Below, one piece after another: positions 1 to 5,675 of a DNA stretch of 6,778 nucleotides. This DNA is from an uncultured Pseudodesulfovibrio sp. (GTDB taxonomy: Bacteria; Desulfobacterota; Desulfovibrionia; Desulfovibrionales; Desulfovibrionaceae). The position numbers were made by a program, and so were the translations under genes. The number at the start of each line of letters is the position of its first letter. The stretch's first letter is position 1. The stretch covers positions 1 to 6,778 of the forward strand of contig CAMYLL010000144.1 of the NCBI GenBank assembly GCA_947259235.1, given 5' to 3'. The notes below the pieces were generated by a model. It was not told the origin of the DNA. It searched no databases and was given only the letters and a program-made list of their open reading frames with translations.

Positions 1-475
1 CCATGTCCGGGACAGGGCGCAGATCAACATGGGAACCGGGCAGGAAGGCTTCGACGCCACCGAGATCGACGGTGTAACCGCCCTTGATCCGGCGCAGGAT
101 GCGGCCGACGACTTCGCCGTCCTTCTCCATCAGCTCTTCCAGTTTATCAAAAAGCTGCATCCGCTTGGCCTTGTCTCGGGACAAGTAGATGGTGCCCTCG
201 GCTTCGTTCTTGCGGGCCACGAACACATCGACCTTTTCGCCGACCTTGACGGTGACGGCTCCATCGGCATCGGTGAATTCGCTGACGGGAATCTGTCCCT
301 CGGACTTGAAATTCACGTCGACGAGCACGTAGTCCTTGTCAACCTTGACGATCTCACCGGAAACGATGGTGCCTTCGTCAAGGTCCCCGAAATCGGAATT
401 CAAATATTCGTCGAGCGCATCGGCGAAATTCATTTCCATCTCAGGGGATTCAATAGATTCAGTAGTTTTTTCCAT
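1..475 (-). CDS. rpsA: 30S ribosomal protein S1, N-terminal part (runs off the left edge)
   Basis: S1 binds mRNA on the small ribosomal subunit and helps initiate translation. The visible 158 codons begin MEKTTESIESPEMEM, followed by an acidic helix-rich lead-in (FADALDEYL). A first S1/OB-fold domain spans about residues 34-102 (EGTIVSGEIVKVDKDYVLVD, then SEGQIPVSEF and IYLSRDKAKR). A second starts near residue 119 (GEVVGRILRRIKGGYTVDLGG, then VEAFLPGS). The order and the SEGxIPxxEF and GGxxVxxxGVxAFLPxS patterns are characteristic of bacterial S1, which usually has six such domains and about 550-580 residues, so roughly 70% of the gene is outside the window. The ATG is set by a strong GGAGG six bases upstream. 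The gene has a ~300-base leader of its own and is separated from phoU by palindromic repeats, so it is probably transcribed independently. Confidence 0.95.
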   Translation of the reverse strand, partial: MEKTTESIESPEMEMNFADALDEYLNSDFGDLDEGTIVSGEIVKVDKDYVLVDVNFKSEGQIPVSEFTDADGAVTVKVGEKVDVFVARKNEAEGTIYLSRDKAKRMQLFDKLEELMEKDGEVVGRILRRIKGGYTVDLGGVEAFLPGSHVDLRPVPDM

Positions 476-554
476 GGGTTACCTCCACAACGGACCTCGG
501 ACAATGTATTTTAGCGTATATTGTCAAAACGATGGTACCAGCGCATCCGAAGGT

Positions 555-681
555 GGATCGTTCCGAGGCAGTCGAGCCTTGGGGCACGCGGTCGGCCCGG
601 GGGCCGCTTCCAACGTCTTTACGCTCCTTGAGCAAGGATGGGCCGCCATTTCGGCGGATTACGGGCGTAGGCCTGCCATCC
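555..681 (-). ncRNA. Candidate structured RNA or rpsA leader
   Basis: This gene-free stretch lies 5' of rpsA. Read on the minus strand it offers an outer pairing of GGAT/GGCAG (678-681, 673-677) with CTGCC/ATCC (567-571, 555-558). Enclosed are hairpins CCGCC-GAAAT-GGCGG (643-657), CCTT-GCTC-AAGG (near 628-639) and a very GC-rich CGGCCC-GG-GGGCCG (593-606). A -10-like TATATA lies just upstream at 682-687, with only a poor -35 (TTTCCG around 708-713). The fold could be an untranslated regulatory leader for S1 or an independent small RNA. No SRP-RNA core or known riboswitch motif was recognised, and the strand is inferred from the position of the -10-like element and of rpsA. No open frame here looks like a protein. 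Confidence 0.25.
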
Positions 682-780
682 TATATAAAGAAGAATCCTG
701 CTTGTATCGGAAAACCGACATGCTGTAAACCAATTTCTCCCCGGAAATCAGCAGGGGGGCGGGCTTTGCCGCAGTCACCA

Positions 781-822
781 TAGGCTTTGGGCCGATCGAA
801 TCAACGAATCAATCGGCTCCGG
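781..822. repeat. Decayed half copy of the 116-base palindromic repeat
   Basis: These bases align without gaps to the right-hand part of the downstream repeat units: 30 of 41 positions match 1013-1053, including TCGAA, CAACG and CAATCGGC. It sits one repeat period (about 117 bases) before the matching part of the next unit, so it looks like the eroded end of a third tandem unit. The left half of that unit (about 712-780) is no longer recognisable. It also forms a local inverted repeat, GCCGAT (791-796) with ATCGGC (812-817). Confidence 0.5.
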
Positions 823-827
823 CTCCC

Positions 828-943
828 AAGGCTGTCCACAAGGGGTCGAGCGCACGACGCAAGAGCGGAGCGCGACCGACGCGTGGTCCTCCCACGCGAG
901 GCTTCGGGCCGCTCGAAGCAACGCCGCAATCAGCCCTGCAAAC
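828..943. repeat. Tandem palindromic repeat, unit A
   Basis: This is the first of two adjacent full-length units of an intergenic repeat, with a period of 116 bases. It starts AAGGCTGTCCACAAGGGG and carries a central 7-bp hairpin (CGCGTGG 880-886, CCACGCG 892-898). The right arm reads GCTCGAAGCAACGC. Its outer inverted repeat has decayed at the right end, where AATCAGCCCTGC replaces the expected AATCGGCCTC...CAACAGCC. No protein-like frame runs through it. Confidence 0.75.
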
Positions 944-1064
944 AAGGCTGTTCAAAAGGGGTCGAGTGCAAGGCGCAAGAGCGGGACGCGGCCGACGCGT
1001 GGTCCTCCACGCGAGGATGCGGCCCGCTCGAAGCAACGCAGCAATCGGCCTCTTTTCAACAGCC
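944..1064. repeat. Tandem palindromic repeat, unit B, intact
   Basis: This is the better preserved unit. The left end GGCTGTTCAAAAGGGG and the right end CCTCTTTTCAACAGCC are inverted copies: about 20 of 24 terminal bases pair. Inside is a perfect 7-bp stem, CGCGTGG (996-1002) with CCACGCG (1007-1013), closing a TCCT loop. The whole unit can fold into one long imperfect hairpin. It ends one base before the phoU stop codon, so it may form the 3' end of the pstB-phoU transcript and separate it from rpsA, although no clear U-run follows. The size, palindromic form and tandem layout resemble REP/MITE-like intergenic elements; no transposase is encoded. Confidence 0.8.
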
Positions 1065-1065
1065 G

Positions 1066-1728
1066 TTATTCTTTGCAGCTGTGCTTCATGCTGGTCCCTT
1101 CGATGAAGACCACGGATTCGGCCACGTTGGTGGCCAGATCGGCTATGCGCTCCAGGTGGCGGGCGCCGATGATGGCGTGGACTCCGCGCTCCACGATGCG
1201 GGATTCGGAGACCATTTCGCTGACGAACTGGCGGAGGATGGCGATATTCAGGTCGTCCGCCTTGTCGTCGGTACGGCAGACCTGCCCGACCAGGGAGACG
1301 TCCTCGTCCACGTAGGCCTTGAGGGCGTCGGAGAGCATGAGCTTTGCCGTGGAGGCGAGGCTTTCCATCTTGGGGTTGTGCGGCAGGGGGGGGCGGGTGC
1401 TCAGGAACATGGCGCGGTGGGCCAGGTTGACGGCCTCGTCGCCCAGGCGCTCCAGGTTGACCGTGATGCGCTGGCCGCCGATGATGGTACGCAGGTCCCT
1501 GGCCATGGGCTGGTCGAGGGCGAGCAGCTCCAGGGTGAAGTTGTCGAGCTTGTCCTCGAGCGTATTGATGGCCGCATCGCCGACGATGACTTCCTCGGCC
1601 AGGTCGGCGTCGCTTTCAAGGAACGCCTTGACCGCCTTGTGGACGGCCGACTCGGAGAGCGCGGCCATGCGCAGGACTTCGACCTTGAGATCTTCGAGCT
1701 TTTTTGAAAAATGTGCACGCTGTTCCAT
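1066..1728 (-). CDS. phoU: Phosphate-signalling regulator PhoU
   Basis: PhoU is a cytoplasmic helical-bundle protein that links the Pst phosphate importer to the PhoR sensor kinase, keeping the Pho regulon off when phosphate is plentiful. The 220 residues match the family's usual length. The typical two-fold repeat of three-helix units is visible. Each repeat carries the metal-binding ExxxD pattern: RITVNLERLGDEAVNLA (E93, D97) in the first, and ARHLERIADLATNVAE (E193, D197) in the second. Preceding segments DLRTIIGG and GVHAIIGA are equivalent positions of the two halves. The N-terminus (MEQRAHFSKKLEDLK) is also typical. GGAGG five bases before the ATG sets the start. The gene follows pstB after 104 bases in the same direction, so the two are probably co-transcribed under the Pho boxes upstream of pstB. 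Confidence 0.95.
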   Translation of the reverse strand: MEQRAHFSKKLEDLKVEVLRMAALSESAVHKAVKAFLESDADLAEEVIVGDAAINTLEDKLDNFTLELLALDQPMARDLRTIIGGQRITVNLERLGDEAVNLAHRAMFLSTRPPLPHNPKMESLASTAKLMLSDALKAYVDEDVSLVGQVCRTDDKADDLNIAILRQFVSEMVSESRIVERGVHAIIGARHLERIADLATNVAESVVFIEGTSMKHSCKE

Positions 1729-1746
1729 ATATCCTCCGGGCCTTGT

Positions 1747-1761
1747 TTCGGACTGTCCGAA
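1747..1761. promoter_or_regulatory. Perfect 15-base palindrome in the phoU leader
   Basis: TTCGGAC-T-GTCCGAA is a perfect inverted repeat (7-1-7) in the pstB-phoU gap, ending 19 bases before the phoU start codon. As RNA it would form a 5-bp stem with a 5-base loop. It could be a dimer-binding operator or an mRNA processing/attenuation hairpin. No known regulator is recognised from the motif, so function is unassigned. Confidence 0.35.
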
Positions 1762-1832
1762 CCCGCTTTGTTGTCCTTTGCCTGAACGCCTGATGCCGTG
1801 ACGCCGCCAGAGCTTTTGACGGCCAATCCCGC

Positions 1833-2594
1833 CTAGCCGAAGCGCCCGGTGATGTAGTCCTCGGTCTGCTTGTTGCTCGGCTTCGTGAACATGGACTTGG
1901 TGTTGTCCACCTCAACGAGCTTGCCCATGTAGAAGAACGCCGTGCGGTCGGAAACGCGCGCCGCCTGCTGCATGGAGTGGGTGACTATGATGATGGTGAA
2001 GTCTTTTTTCAGCTCGTGGATGAGGTCTTCGATCTTTTGCGTGGCGATGGGGTCGAGGGCGGACGCGGGCTCGTCCATGAGCAGCACCTCGGGCTGCACG
2101 GCCAGGGCGCGGGCGATGCACAGCCGCTGCTGCTGGCCGCCGGAGAGGCCCAGGGCGGAGGTGTGCAGGCGGTCCTTGACCTCGTCCCACAGGGCGGCGC
2201 CCTTGAGGCTCTCCTCCGCAACCTGTTCTATGAGCGCCTTGTCCTTGATGCCGTTGACGCGCAGGCCGTAGGCCACGTTCTCGAAGATGGTCTTCGGAAA
2301 GGGGTTGGGCTTCTGGAACACCATGCCGATGCGGCGGCGCAGGGACACCACGTCGAGTCCCGGAGCATAGATGTCCTCGCCGTCGAGCTCCATCCGGCCC
2401 ACCACCCGCGTGCCGGGGATGAGGTCGTTCATGCGGTTGATGCACCGCAGATAGGTGGACTTGCCGCACCCGGACGGTCCGATGAGGGCCGTGACCCGGT
2501 TCTGCTCAAACTCCAGGCTGATGTCTTCCAGGGCCTTGAAGTCTTCGTAATAGAAATCGAGGTTGGTGGAAGCCACCTTGATGGCGTTGTTCAT
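1833..2594 (-). CDS. pstB: Phosphate ABC transporter ATP-binding protein PstB
   Basis: PstB is the ATPase that drives high-affinity phosphate uptake with PstS (binding protein) and PstC/PstA (channel), acting on the cytoplasmic face of the inner membrane. All ABC ATPase motifs are present. These are Walker [10 protein letters not shown] (39-47), Q-loop Q94 in VFQKPNPFP, signature LSGGQQQR (150-157), Walker B VLLMDEP (170-176) followed by SALDP, and H-loop H206 in VTHSMQQ. The [11 protein letters not shown] and [11 protein letters not shown] stretches and the C-terminal EDYITGRFG are specific to PstB. I chose the ATG giving 253 residues ([10 protein letters not shown]). It has GGGAGA about ten bases upstream, matches the usual family start, and avoids the 12 extra residues added by an in-frame GTG at 2630. 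The pstS, pstC and pstA genes are not adjacent, so the importer's other parts must be encoded elsewhere. Confidence 0.95.
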   Translation of the reverse strand: MNNAIKVASTNLDFYYEDFKALEDISLEFEQNRVTALIGPSGCGKSTYLRCINRMNDLIPGTRVVGRMELDGEDIYAPGLDVVSLRRRIGMVFQKPNPFPKTIFENVAYGLRVNGIKDKALIEQVAEESLKGAALWDEVKDRLHTSALGLSGGQQQRLCIARALAVQPEVLLMDEPASALDPIATQKIEDLIHELKKDFTIIIVTHSMQQAARVSDRTAFFYMGKLVEVDNTKSMFTKPSNKQTEDYITGRFG

Positions 2595-2628
2595 GCCGCT
2601 ACAATCTCCCATGTGGAATAGTTGATAC

Positions 2629-2646
2629 ACCGCCCTTGGAGGCGGT
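2629..2646 (-). promoter_or_regulatory. Hairpin in the pstB 5' leader
   Basis: ACCGCC and GGCGGT form a perfect 6-bp stem around a 6-base loop, between the predicted transcription start and the pstB ribosome-binding site. No T-run follows on the minus strand, so it is not a standard terminator. It may simply stabilise the 5' end of the mRNA. A GTG in-frame with pstB overlaps its base, another reason to prefer the later ATG. Confidence 0.3.
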
Positions 2647-2659
2647 TGAATCCACGCTG

Positions 2660-2713
2660 TCTATATGGGTGCGGTTACGTCTGCATGACTCCGGCGTTAC
2701 GATTGCGTGACGG
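2660..2713 (-). promoter_or_regulatory. Pho box array (four half-sites) and -10 element of pstB-phoU
   Basis: Read on the minus strand, four 7-base half-sites occur: CCGTCAC (2707-2713), TCGTAAC (2696-2702), GAGTCAT (2685-2691) and ACGTAAC (2674-2680). Each is separated from the next by exactly four bases (GCAA, GCCG, GCAG). This 7+4 architecture, with an 11-base period and a GT(C/A)A core, is that of PhoB binding sites (E. coli half-site CTGTCAT), here as two boxes in tandem. A -10-like TATAGA (2660-2665) follows 8 bases after the last half-site, near the roughly 10 bases usual for PhoB-activated promoters, in which the Pho box replaces the -35. The position directly before pstB-phoU, which are classical Pho regulon members, strongly supports the call. 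The array begins nine bases after the upstream gene's stop codon. Confidence 0.75.
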
Positions 2714-2721
2714 AAAACGGC

Positions 2722-3435
2722 CTACCGCGCCACGGACGCCCGGAGGCGAAGCGTATTGCCCTCCCGCTCCAGGACCGGCGTGCCCGCCGCGCGGGCCGTG
2801 TCGCGAAAGTGAATGACGAAGCGCATCCGGTCCGGGTGCGCGCCGACGACCACATGACGGACAGGCCCCTTGTCCTTGCGCAGGACGTTGGGACCGTTAA
2901 AACGCCAGGGACCGATGAGGTCCAGCACCAGCCTGGCCGGAGAGGAAAGGATCATGGTGTCCGCCTTGCCCACGGGGCGGTCGCAGGAAACGGTCAGGAC
3001 AAGGCCGTCCGGCGAAGTCTCAAGCGCGATCGAACGGATGACTCCCGGCGCACCCTTGGTCGGTGCGGGCTTGGGCGCGGGCTTGGGTGCGGGCTTGGGC
3101 GCGGGGACCGGTGTTGATTCGGGTGCACGGGCGGACTCTGCGCCGGGGGCAGTCTCGGCTTGTTGCGCGGACGCGGTGGCCTGCTCCGGCGGAGGCGCGG
3201 GCGAGACCGGCTCGTCCGGGGGAAGAGGGTCGTCCTGTTCGGCGTCCACCGCTGCGTCGTCGGCCAGGACAGGGGGCAGCACGGTCCTGTCCACATCCAT
3301 GCGCACCTGACTGGGCGCGCTCGCCCCGGCGGACTCGGCAGCCATTCCTGCGCCATGGTTCAGAAAAAAAACAGCCAGTCCGGCCATGGTCAGCACCGTG
3401 GCCAGCCAGATGCGTTGCCCCGTGTTCTTCGTCAT
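2722..3435 (-). CDS. AMIN-domain envelope protein with a proline-rich linker
   Basis: The 237-residue protein has three parts. Residues about 9-26 (IWLATVLTMAGLAVFFLN) are a hydrophobic segment after a basic N-terminus, acting as membrane anchor or uncleaved signal; cleavage after AGMAA is possible. Residues about 30-131 form a low-complexity Ala/Pro/Glu-rich linker ending in PAPK repeats. Residues 132-237 look like an AMIN domain (VIRSIALET, GLVLTVSCDRP, RLVLDLIGPW, VRHVVVGAHPDRMRFVIHF). AMIN domains target proteins to peptidoglycan, septum or secretin assemblies, as in AmiC and PilQ. No catalytic domain is attached, so a localisation or scaffolding role in the periplasm is inferred. The ATG preceded by GGGAG was chosen; further upstream starts would run into the preceding gene and shift the hydrophobic segment inside. 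It has its own promoter-like sequence. Confidence 0.75.
   Translation of the reverse strand: MTKNTGQRIWLATVLTMAGLAVFFLNHGAGMAAESAGASAPSQVRMDVDRTVLPPVLADDAAVDAEQDDPLPPDEPVSPAPPPEQATASAQQAETAPGAESARAPESTPVPAPKPAPKPAPKPAPTKGAPGVIRSIALETSPDGLVLTVSCDRPVGKADTMILSSPARLVLDLIGPWRFNGPNVLRKDKGPVRHVVVGAHPDRMRFVIHFRDTARAAGTPVLEREGNTLRLRASVAR
3064..3105. repeat. 12-base coding tandem repeat (PAPK tract)
   Basis: Three consecutive 12-base units (T/C)GCGGGCTTGGG at 3064-3075, 3076-3087 and 3088-3099, differing only at the first base, plus a half unit. They encode the Pro-Ala-Pro-Lys tract of the AMIN-domain protein. Because the unit is four codons, slippage would change linker length without breaking the frame. 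Confidence 0.85.
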
Positions 3436-3469
3436 ATGTCTCCCTTCCGATACGTCTTCGCGAATGGGA

Positions 3470-3498
3470 TATATACTGGAAACCGGATTGAAAGGCAA
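3470..3498 (-). promoter_or_regulatory. Sigma70-like promoter of the AMIN-domain gene
   Basis: On the minus strand TTGCCT (3493-3498) and TATATA (3470-3475) are separated by exactly 17 bases, each matching the consensus at four of six positions. Transcription would start near 3463, giving a leader of about 28 bases that includes the GGGAG ribosome-binding site. It lies in the 107-base gap after the glycosyltransferase gene, which otherwise shows no clear terminator. Confidence 0.5.
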
Positions 3499-3542
3499 AG
3501 GACGAGCGAGGCGCAAGACCATGTCGCACGAGGCGGGTCGGG

Positions 3543-4541
3543 TCACAGCCCCTCGTAGAATCCGGCCAGTCGCAGCGCCACGACGCGGTCGGACCAGCGC
3601 TCCACCATGAACCGGCGCGACGCACGGCCCACGGTCCGGCACAGGTCGCGGTCCAGGGCCAGCTCGCGCAGCCGGGCTTCCAGCTCCTGCCGGGTGGAGG
3701 CCAGCACCCAGGGCAGGGCATCGGTCCCGGCGAACCGGGCCACCTGCTCCCTGTTCCAGGCATCAAGCCCGGCGATGACCGCCAGCCCCTGGGACAATCC
3801 TTCCAGGCTGCTCACCCCGTAATAGCCCTGCATGTGGTCGAAGAGCACATGGCACTGCCGCTTGCGGGCCAGGCACTCGGTGTTGGGCACGTCGTCGATC
3901 AGGTCGACGGCGATGTCCACCTCGATATCGGCGGCGTCGCCGGAACGGCCCGGGCCTTTGGCCTCGCCGGTCAGCGTCTGCACCGCGGCCAGGAAGTCGT
4001 CGGTGTTCTTCAGGTCCTTGCGGGTGGGCGAGTGGCAGACGCGCAGCGGTCCACCCTGGTCGAACCGCCCGGCCAGCGGGGTGAACAGCGGCTCGTCCAC
4101 CGGGACCATGTTGGGCAGCCATTGCGCCTCTGGCAGCAGTTGCATCAGGTCCGGCGTGCTCACCAGCAGGTTGGCCCGCCCACGACGCGCGTATTTGTCG
4201 CGGAAGGATTGCGGGTTCGAGCGAAAGTCGTGATGGCCGTGGTGATGATGGACCACCGCCTTGCCGCGCAGGTGGTCGGCGGGCAGATGCGGGCCAAAGG
4301 GCTGGTGCTCGTCGCAGGTCATGTGGAAGTGAAAGACGTCCGCTTGGCGCATGAGATCGCCCAGCTCATCCAGCCCCGCCGCGTCGAGGTCGGGCAGGTG
4401 GAGGTCCTTCTCCCAGGCGTGGGTGTAGCGGGTCTCCAGCGTGGCCAGCCGCGCCGTGTGCGGGGTGTGCCTGTTGAGCGCGCGGCAGAACTGGATGGCT
4501 GTCCCGGCCGGGTCGTTGACGGCGAGCATGAGGATGTTCAT
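3543..4541 (-). CDS. GT-B fold glycosyltransferase (family 1/4-like)
   Basis: The 332-residue protein looks like a cytoplasmic sugar transferase using a nucleotide-activated donor. An N-terminal Rossmann-like start (MNILMLAVNDPAGTAIQFCRAL) and DVFHFHMTCDEH precede a linker. A C-terminal donor-binding half contains VCHSPTRKDLKNTDDFLAAV (168-187) and FDHMQGYYGVSSLEGLSQGL (234-253) followed by AVIAG, the usual site of donor contact. In the classical EX7E motif only the second Glu (E247) is present; position 239 is Gly, as in some divergent relatives. A cluster of six histidines sits at 98-104 (HHHHGHH). The acceptor and donor cannot be told. Its ATG overlaps the stop of the HPt gene (ATGA) and has only a poor ribosome-binding site, so translation is probably coupled. 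It seems to be the last gene of the cheD operon. Confidence 0.8.
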   Translation of the reverse strand: MNILMLAVNDPAGTAIQFCRALNRHTPHTARLATLETRYTHAWEKDLHLPDLDAAGLDELGDLMRQADVFHFHMTCDEHQPFGPHLPADHLRGKAVVHHHHGHHDFRSNPQSFRDKYARRGRANLLVSTPDLMQLLPEAQWLPNMVPVDEPLFTPLAGRFDQGGPLRVCHSPTRKDLKNTDDFLAAVQTLTGEAKGPGRSGDAADIEVDIAVDLIDDVPNTECLARKRQCHVLFDHMQGYYGVSSLEGLSQGLAVIAGLDAWNREQVARFAGTDALPWVLASTRQELEARLRELALDRDLCRTVGRASRRFMVERWSDRVVALRLAGFYEGL

Positions 4542-4852
4542 CCGGCGTTGTCCTTGCCGTAGACCACGCGCACGGCGTCGATGAACTCGCGGACCTCGTC
4601 AGCCGAGGCGGCCGCGCCGGGCAGGTCGCCCTGCAGCGCCGCCTGCTCCATGGCCGCGCCCAGCTCCGTGAGCCGGGGAAATCCGTAGGACGTCCCGTTT
4701 CCCTTGAGCCGGTGGCCGACCATGCGCACGCCCTCGGCGTCGCCCGCGGCCATGGCCCTGCCCGCCGTGGCGAGGTCTTCGCGTACCAGCTCGAAATACC
4801 GGCCCATGATCTGCTCAAGGGCAGGGTCGACGGTCACTGTGAAAGTCTTCAT
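4538..4852 (-). CDS. Stand-alone histidine phosphotransfer (HPt) protein
   Basis: HPt proteins carry a phosphoryl group on one His between response-regulator receiver domains in multistep phosphorelays. This 104-residue protein has the HPt signature MVGHRLKGNGTSYGF with phospho-acceptor H47 and the HxLKG core, set in a run of amphipathic helices (LEQIMGRYFELVREDLATAGRAM before it, LTELGAAMEQAAL after it). No kinase or receiver domain is fused or adjacent, so its partners must be encoded elsewhere. An initial beta-like MKTFTVTVD is unusual for minimal HPt domains. The start follows GGGGAGG at a short spacing. It lies 13 bases after the decarboxylase gene and overlaps the glycosyltransferase start by four bases. 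Confidence 0.85.
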   Translation of the reverse strand: MKTFTVTVDPALEQIMGRYFELVREDLATAGRAMAAGDAEGVRMVGHRLKGNGTSYGFPRLTELGAAMEQAALQGDLPGAAASADEVREFIDAVRVVYGKDNAG

Positions 4853-4865
4853 GCGCCTCCCCGCG

Positions 4866-5663
4866 CTATGGTTTCTTCGGAGTGTCCTTTTCCACCGCGT
4901 GCAGCTCGGCCCCCTTGTCGCCGCTCAGGTCCAGGCTGTCGAACCCCTTGGTCTCGGGCAGGCGGACCGTGAAGGAACGCAGGGCGTCCAGGCGGGCCGT
5001 GGCCGGGTCCATGGCGCAGTCGAGCACGTGGCCGCCGCCCTTCCTGTCGCTCGTCAGAAAATGCCAGTGGAATCCGGGCACGTTGACCCCCTTGACGAAA
5101 GGCGGCGAGTAGTAGCCCACCAGGGTTCCCTGCCCCGTGAACTGGACCACAACCTGCTCCTTGACCACCTGGGCCAGGGGCGCATAGGGCGCGTTCTGCC
5201 GGGGGATGGCCCGGGCCTTGACAAAGGGGAAGCGCCCGTCAATGCGGATGGCGTAAAAGATGTTGCGCGTGGGCAGGGCCTGCTCCACCGCCTGGTTGAG
5301 CCCCTCCAGAGACATGATCTTGCCCAGGGTCAGGATGGTGTCTTCCTCGAAGAAGGAGACCGTGGCAAAGGGGGTCTTGGAGGAATCCGCCGGGATGTCC
5401 GCCCTGCCGCCCGCGGCCACGTGGTAGGCCTGGCCGTCGAGGAGCACCAGCTCGCCGTCGAGCCCGTCCAGGGTTCCCAGCCCGAAGTCGCCCTTGTACT
5501 TGATGTCCTCCAGGGTCATCCGGCCGTCGTAAAGCCCGGCCAGGAGCGCGTCGATGGTCGAGAATTGAAAGAGCGCGTCACCCGCTGCGGCCCCGCACGG
5601 CAACAGCAGCCCCAGGCACAGGCACAGGACCTGAATGAATCGTTTGACGGACGTGGTGGACAT
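4866..5663 (-). CDS. budA: Alpha-acetolactate decarboxylase, predicted exported
   Basis: This enzyme converts (S)-2-acetolactate to (R)-acetoin and CO2. The 265-residue protein shows the family from end to end: LFQFSTIDALLAGLYDG, GLGTLDGLDGELVLLDG, TRNIFYAIRIDGRF, KARAIPRQNAPYAPL, GTLVGYYSPPFVKGVNVPG and GFHWHFLTSDRKGGGHVLD. The zinc ligands are H199, H201 and H212, with the family's +2/+11 spacing. The catalytic-site Glu (E71), Arg (R151) and C-terminal Glu (E258) are also in place. It begins with a Sec-type signal peptide (MSTTSVKRFIQVLCLCLGLLL, cleavage likely after GAAA near residue 27), as in the secreted Bacillus-type enzyme. A lipobox reading (LLPC) fits poorly because Pro precedes Cys. 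GGAG precedes the ATG. No acetolactate synthase is nearby; its neighbours are cheD (12 bases) and an HPt gene. Confidence 0.9.
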   Translation of the reverse strand: MSTTSVKRFIQVLCLCLGLLLPCGAAAGDALFQFSTIDALLAGLYDGRMTLEDIKYKGDFGLGTLDGLDGELVLLDGQAYHVAAGGRADIPADSSKTPFATVSFFEEDTILTLGKIMSLEGLNQAVEQALPTRNIFYAIRIDGRFPFVKARAIPRQNAPYAPLAQVVKEQVVVQFTGQGTLVGYYSPPFVKGVNVPGFHWHFLTSDRKGGGHVLDCAMDPATARLDALRSFTVRLPETKGFDSLDLSGDKGAELHAVEKDTPKKP

Positions 5664-5675
5664 TATTTCTCCGGT

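Noticed and set aside
505..535. TTGACA and TAAAAT as an rpsA promoter
   Set aside because: Both boxes are present on the minus strand near 509-525 but only about 8 bases apart, far too close for one sigma70 promoter; no matching partner box at about 17 bases was found for either.
828..1064. CRISPR array
   Set aside because: The repeats are about 116 bases, adjacent, and have no spacers between them; no cas genes are present.
787..1707. A 306-codon open frame on the plus strand
   Set aside because: It runs through the palindromic repeats and antisense to phoU; no family resemblance and no ribosome-binding site.
1977..2621. A 214-codon open frame on the plus strand
   Set aside because: Mirror frame of pstB, whose ABC motifs are complete on the other strand.
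3436..3542. Rho-independent terminator after the glycosyltransferase gene
   Set aside because: No stable stem followed by a T-run is visible; read-through into the AMIN-domain gene remains possible.
2722..3642. Longer version of the AMIN-domain protein starting at 3642
   Set aside because: It would overlap the end of the glycosyltransferase gene by about 100 bases and place the hydrophobic segment internally; the ATG at 3435 has a good GGGAG site and a promoter just upstream.
3834..4562. A 242-codon open frame on the plus strand
   Set aside because: Mirror frame of the glycosyltransferase gene; composition is that of reverse-read codons.
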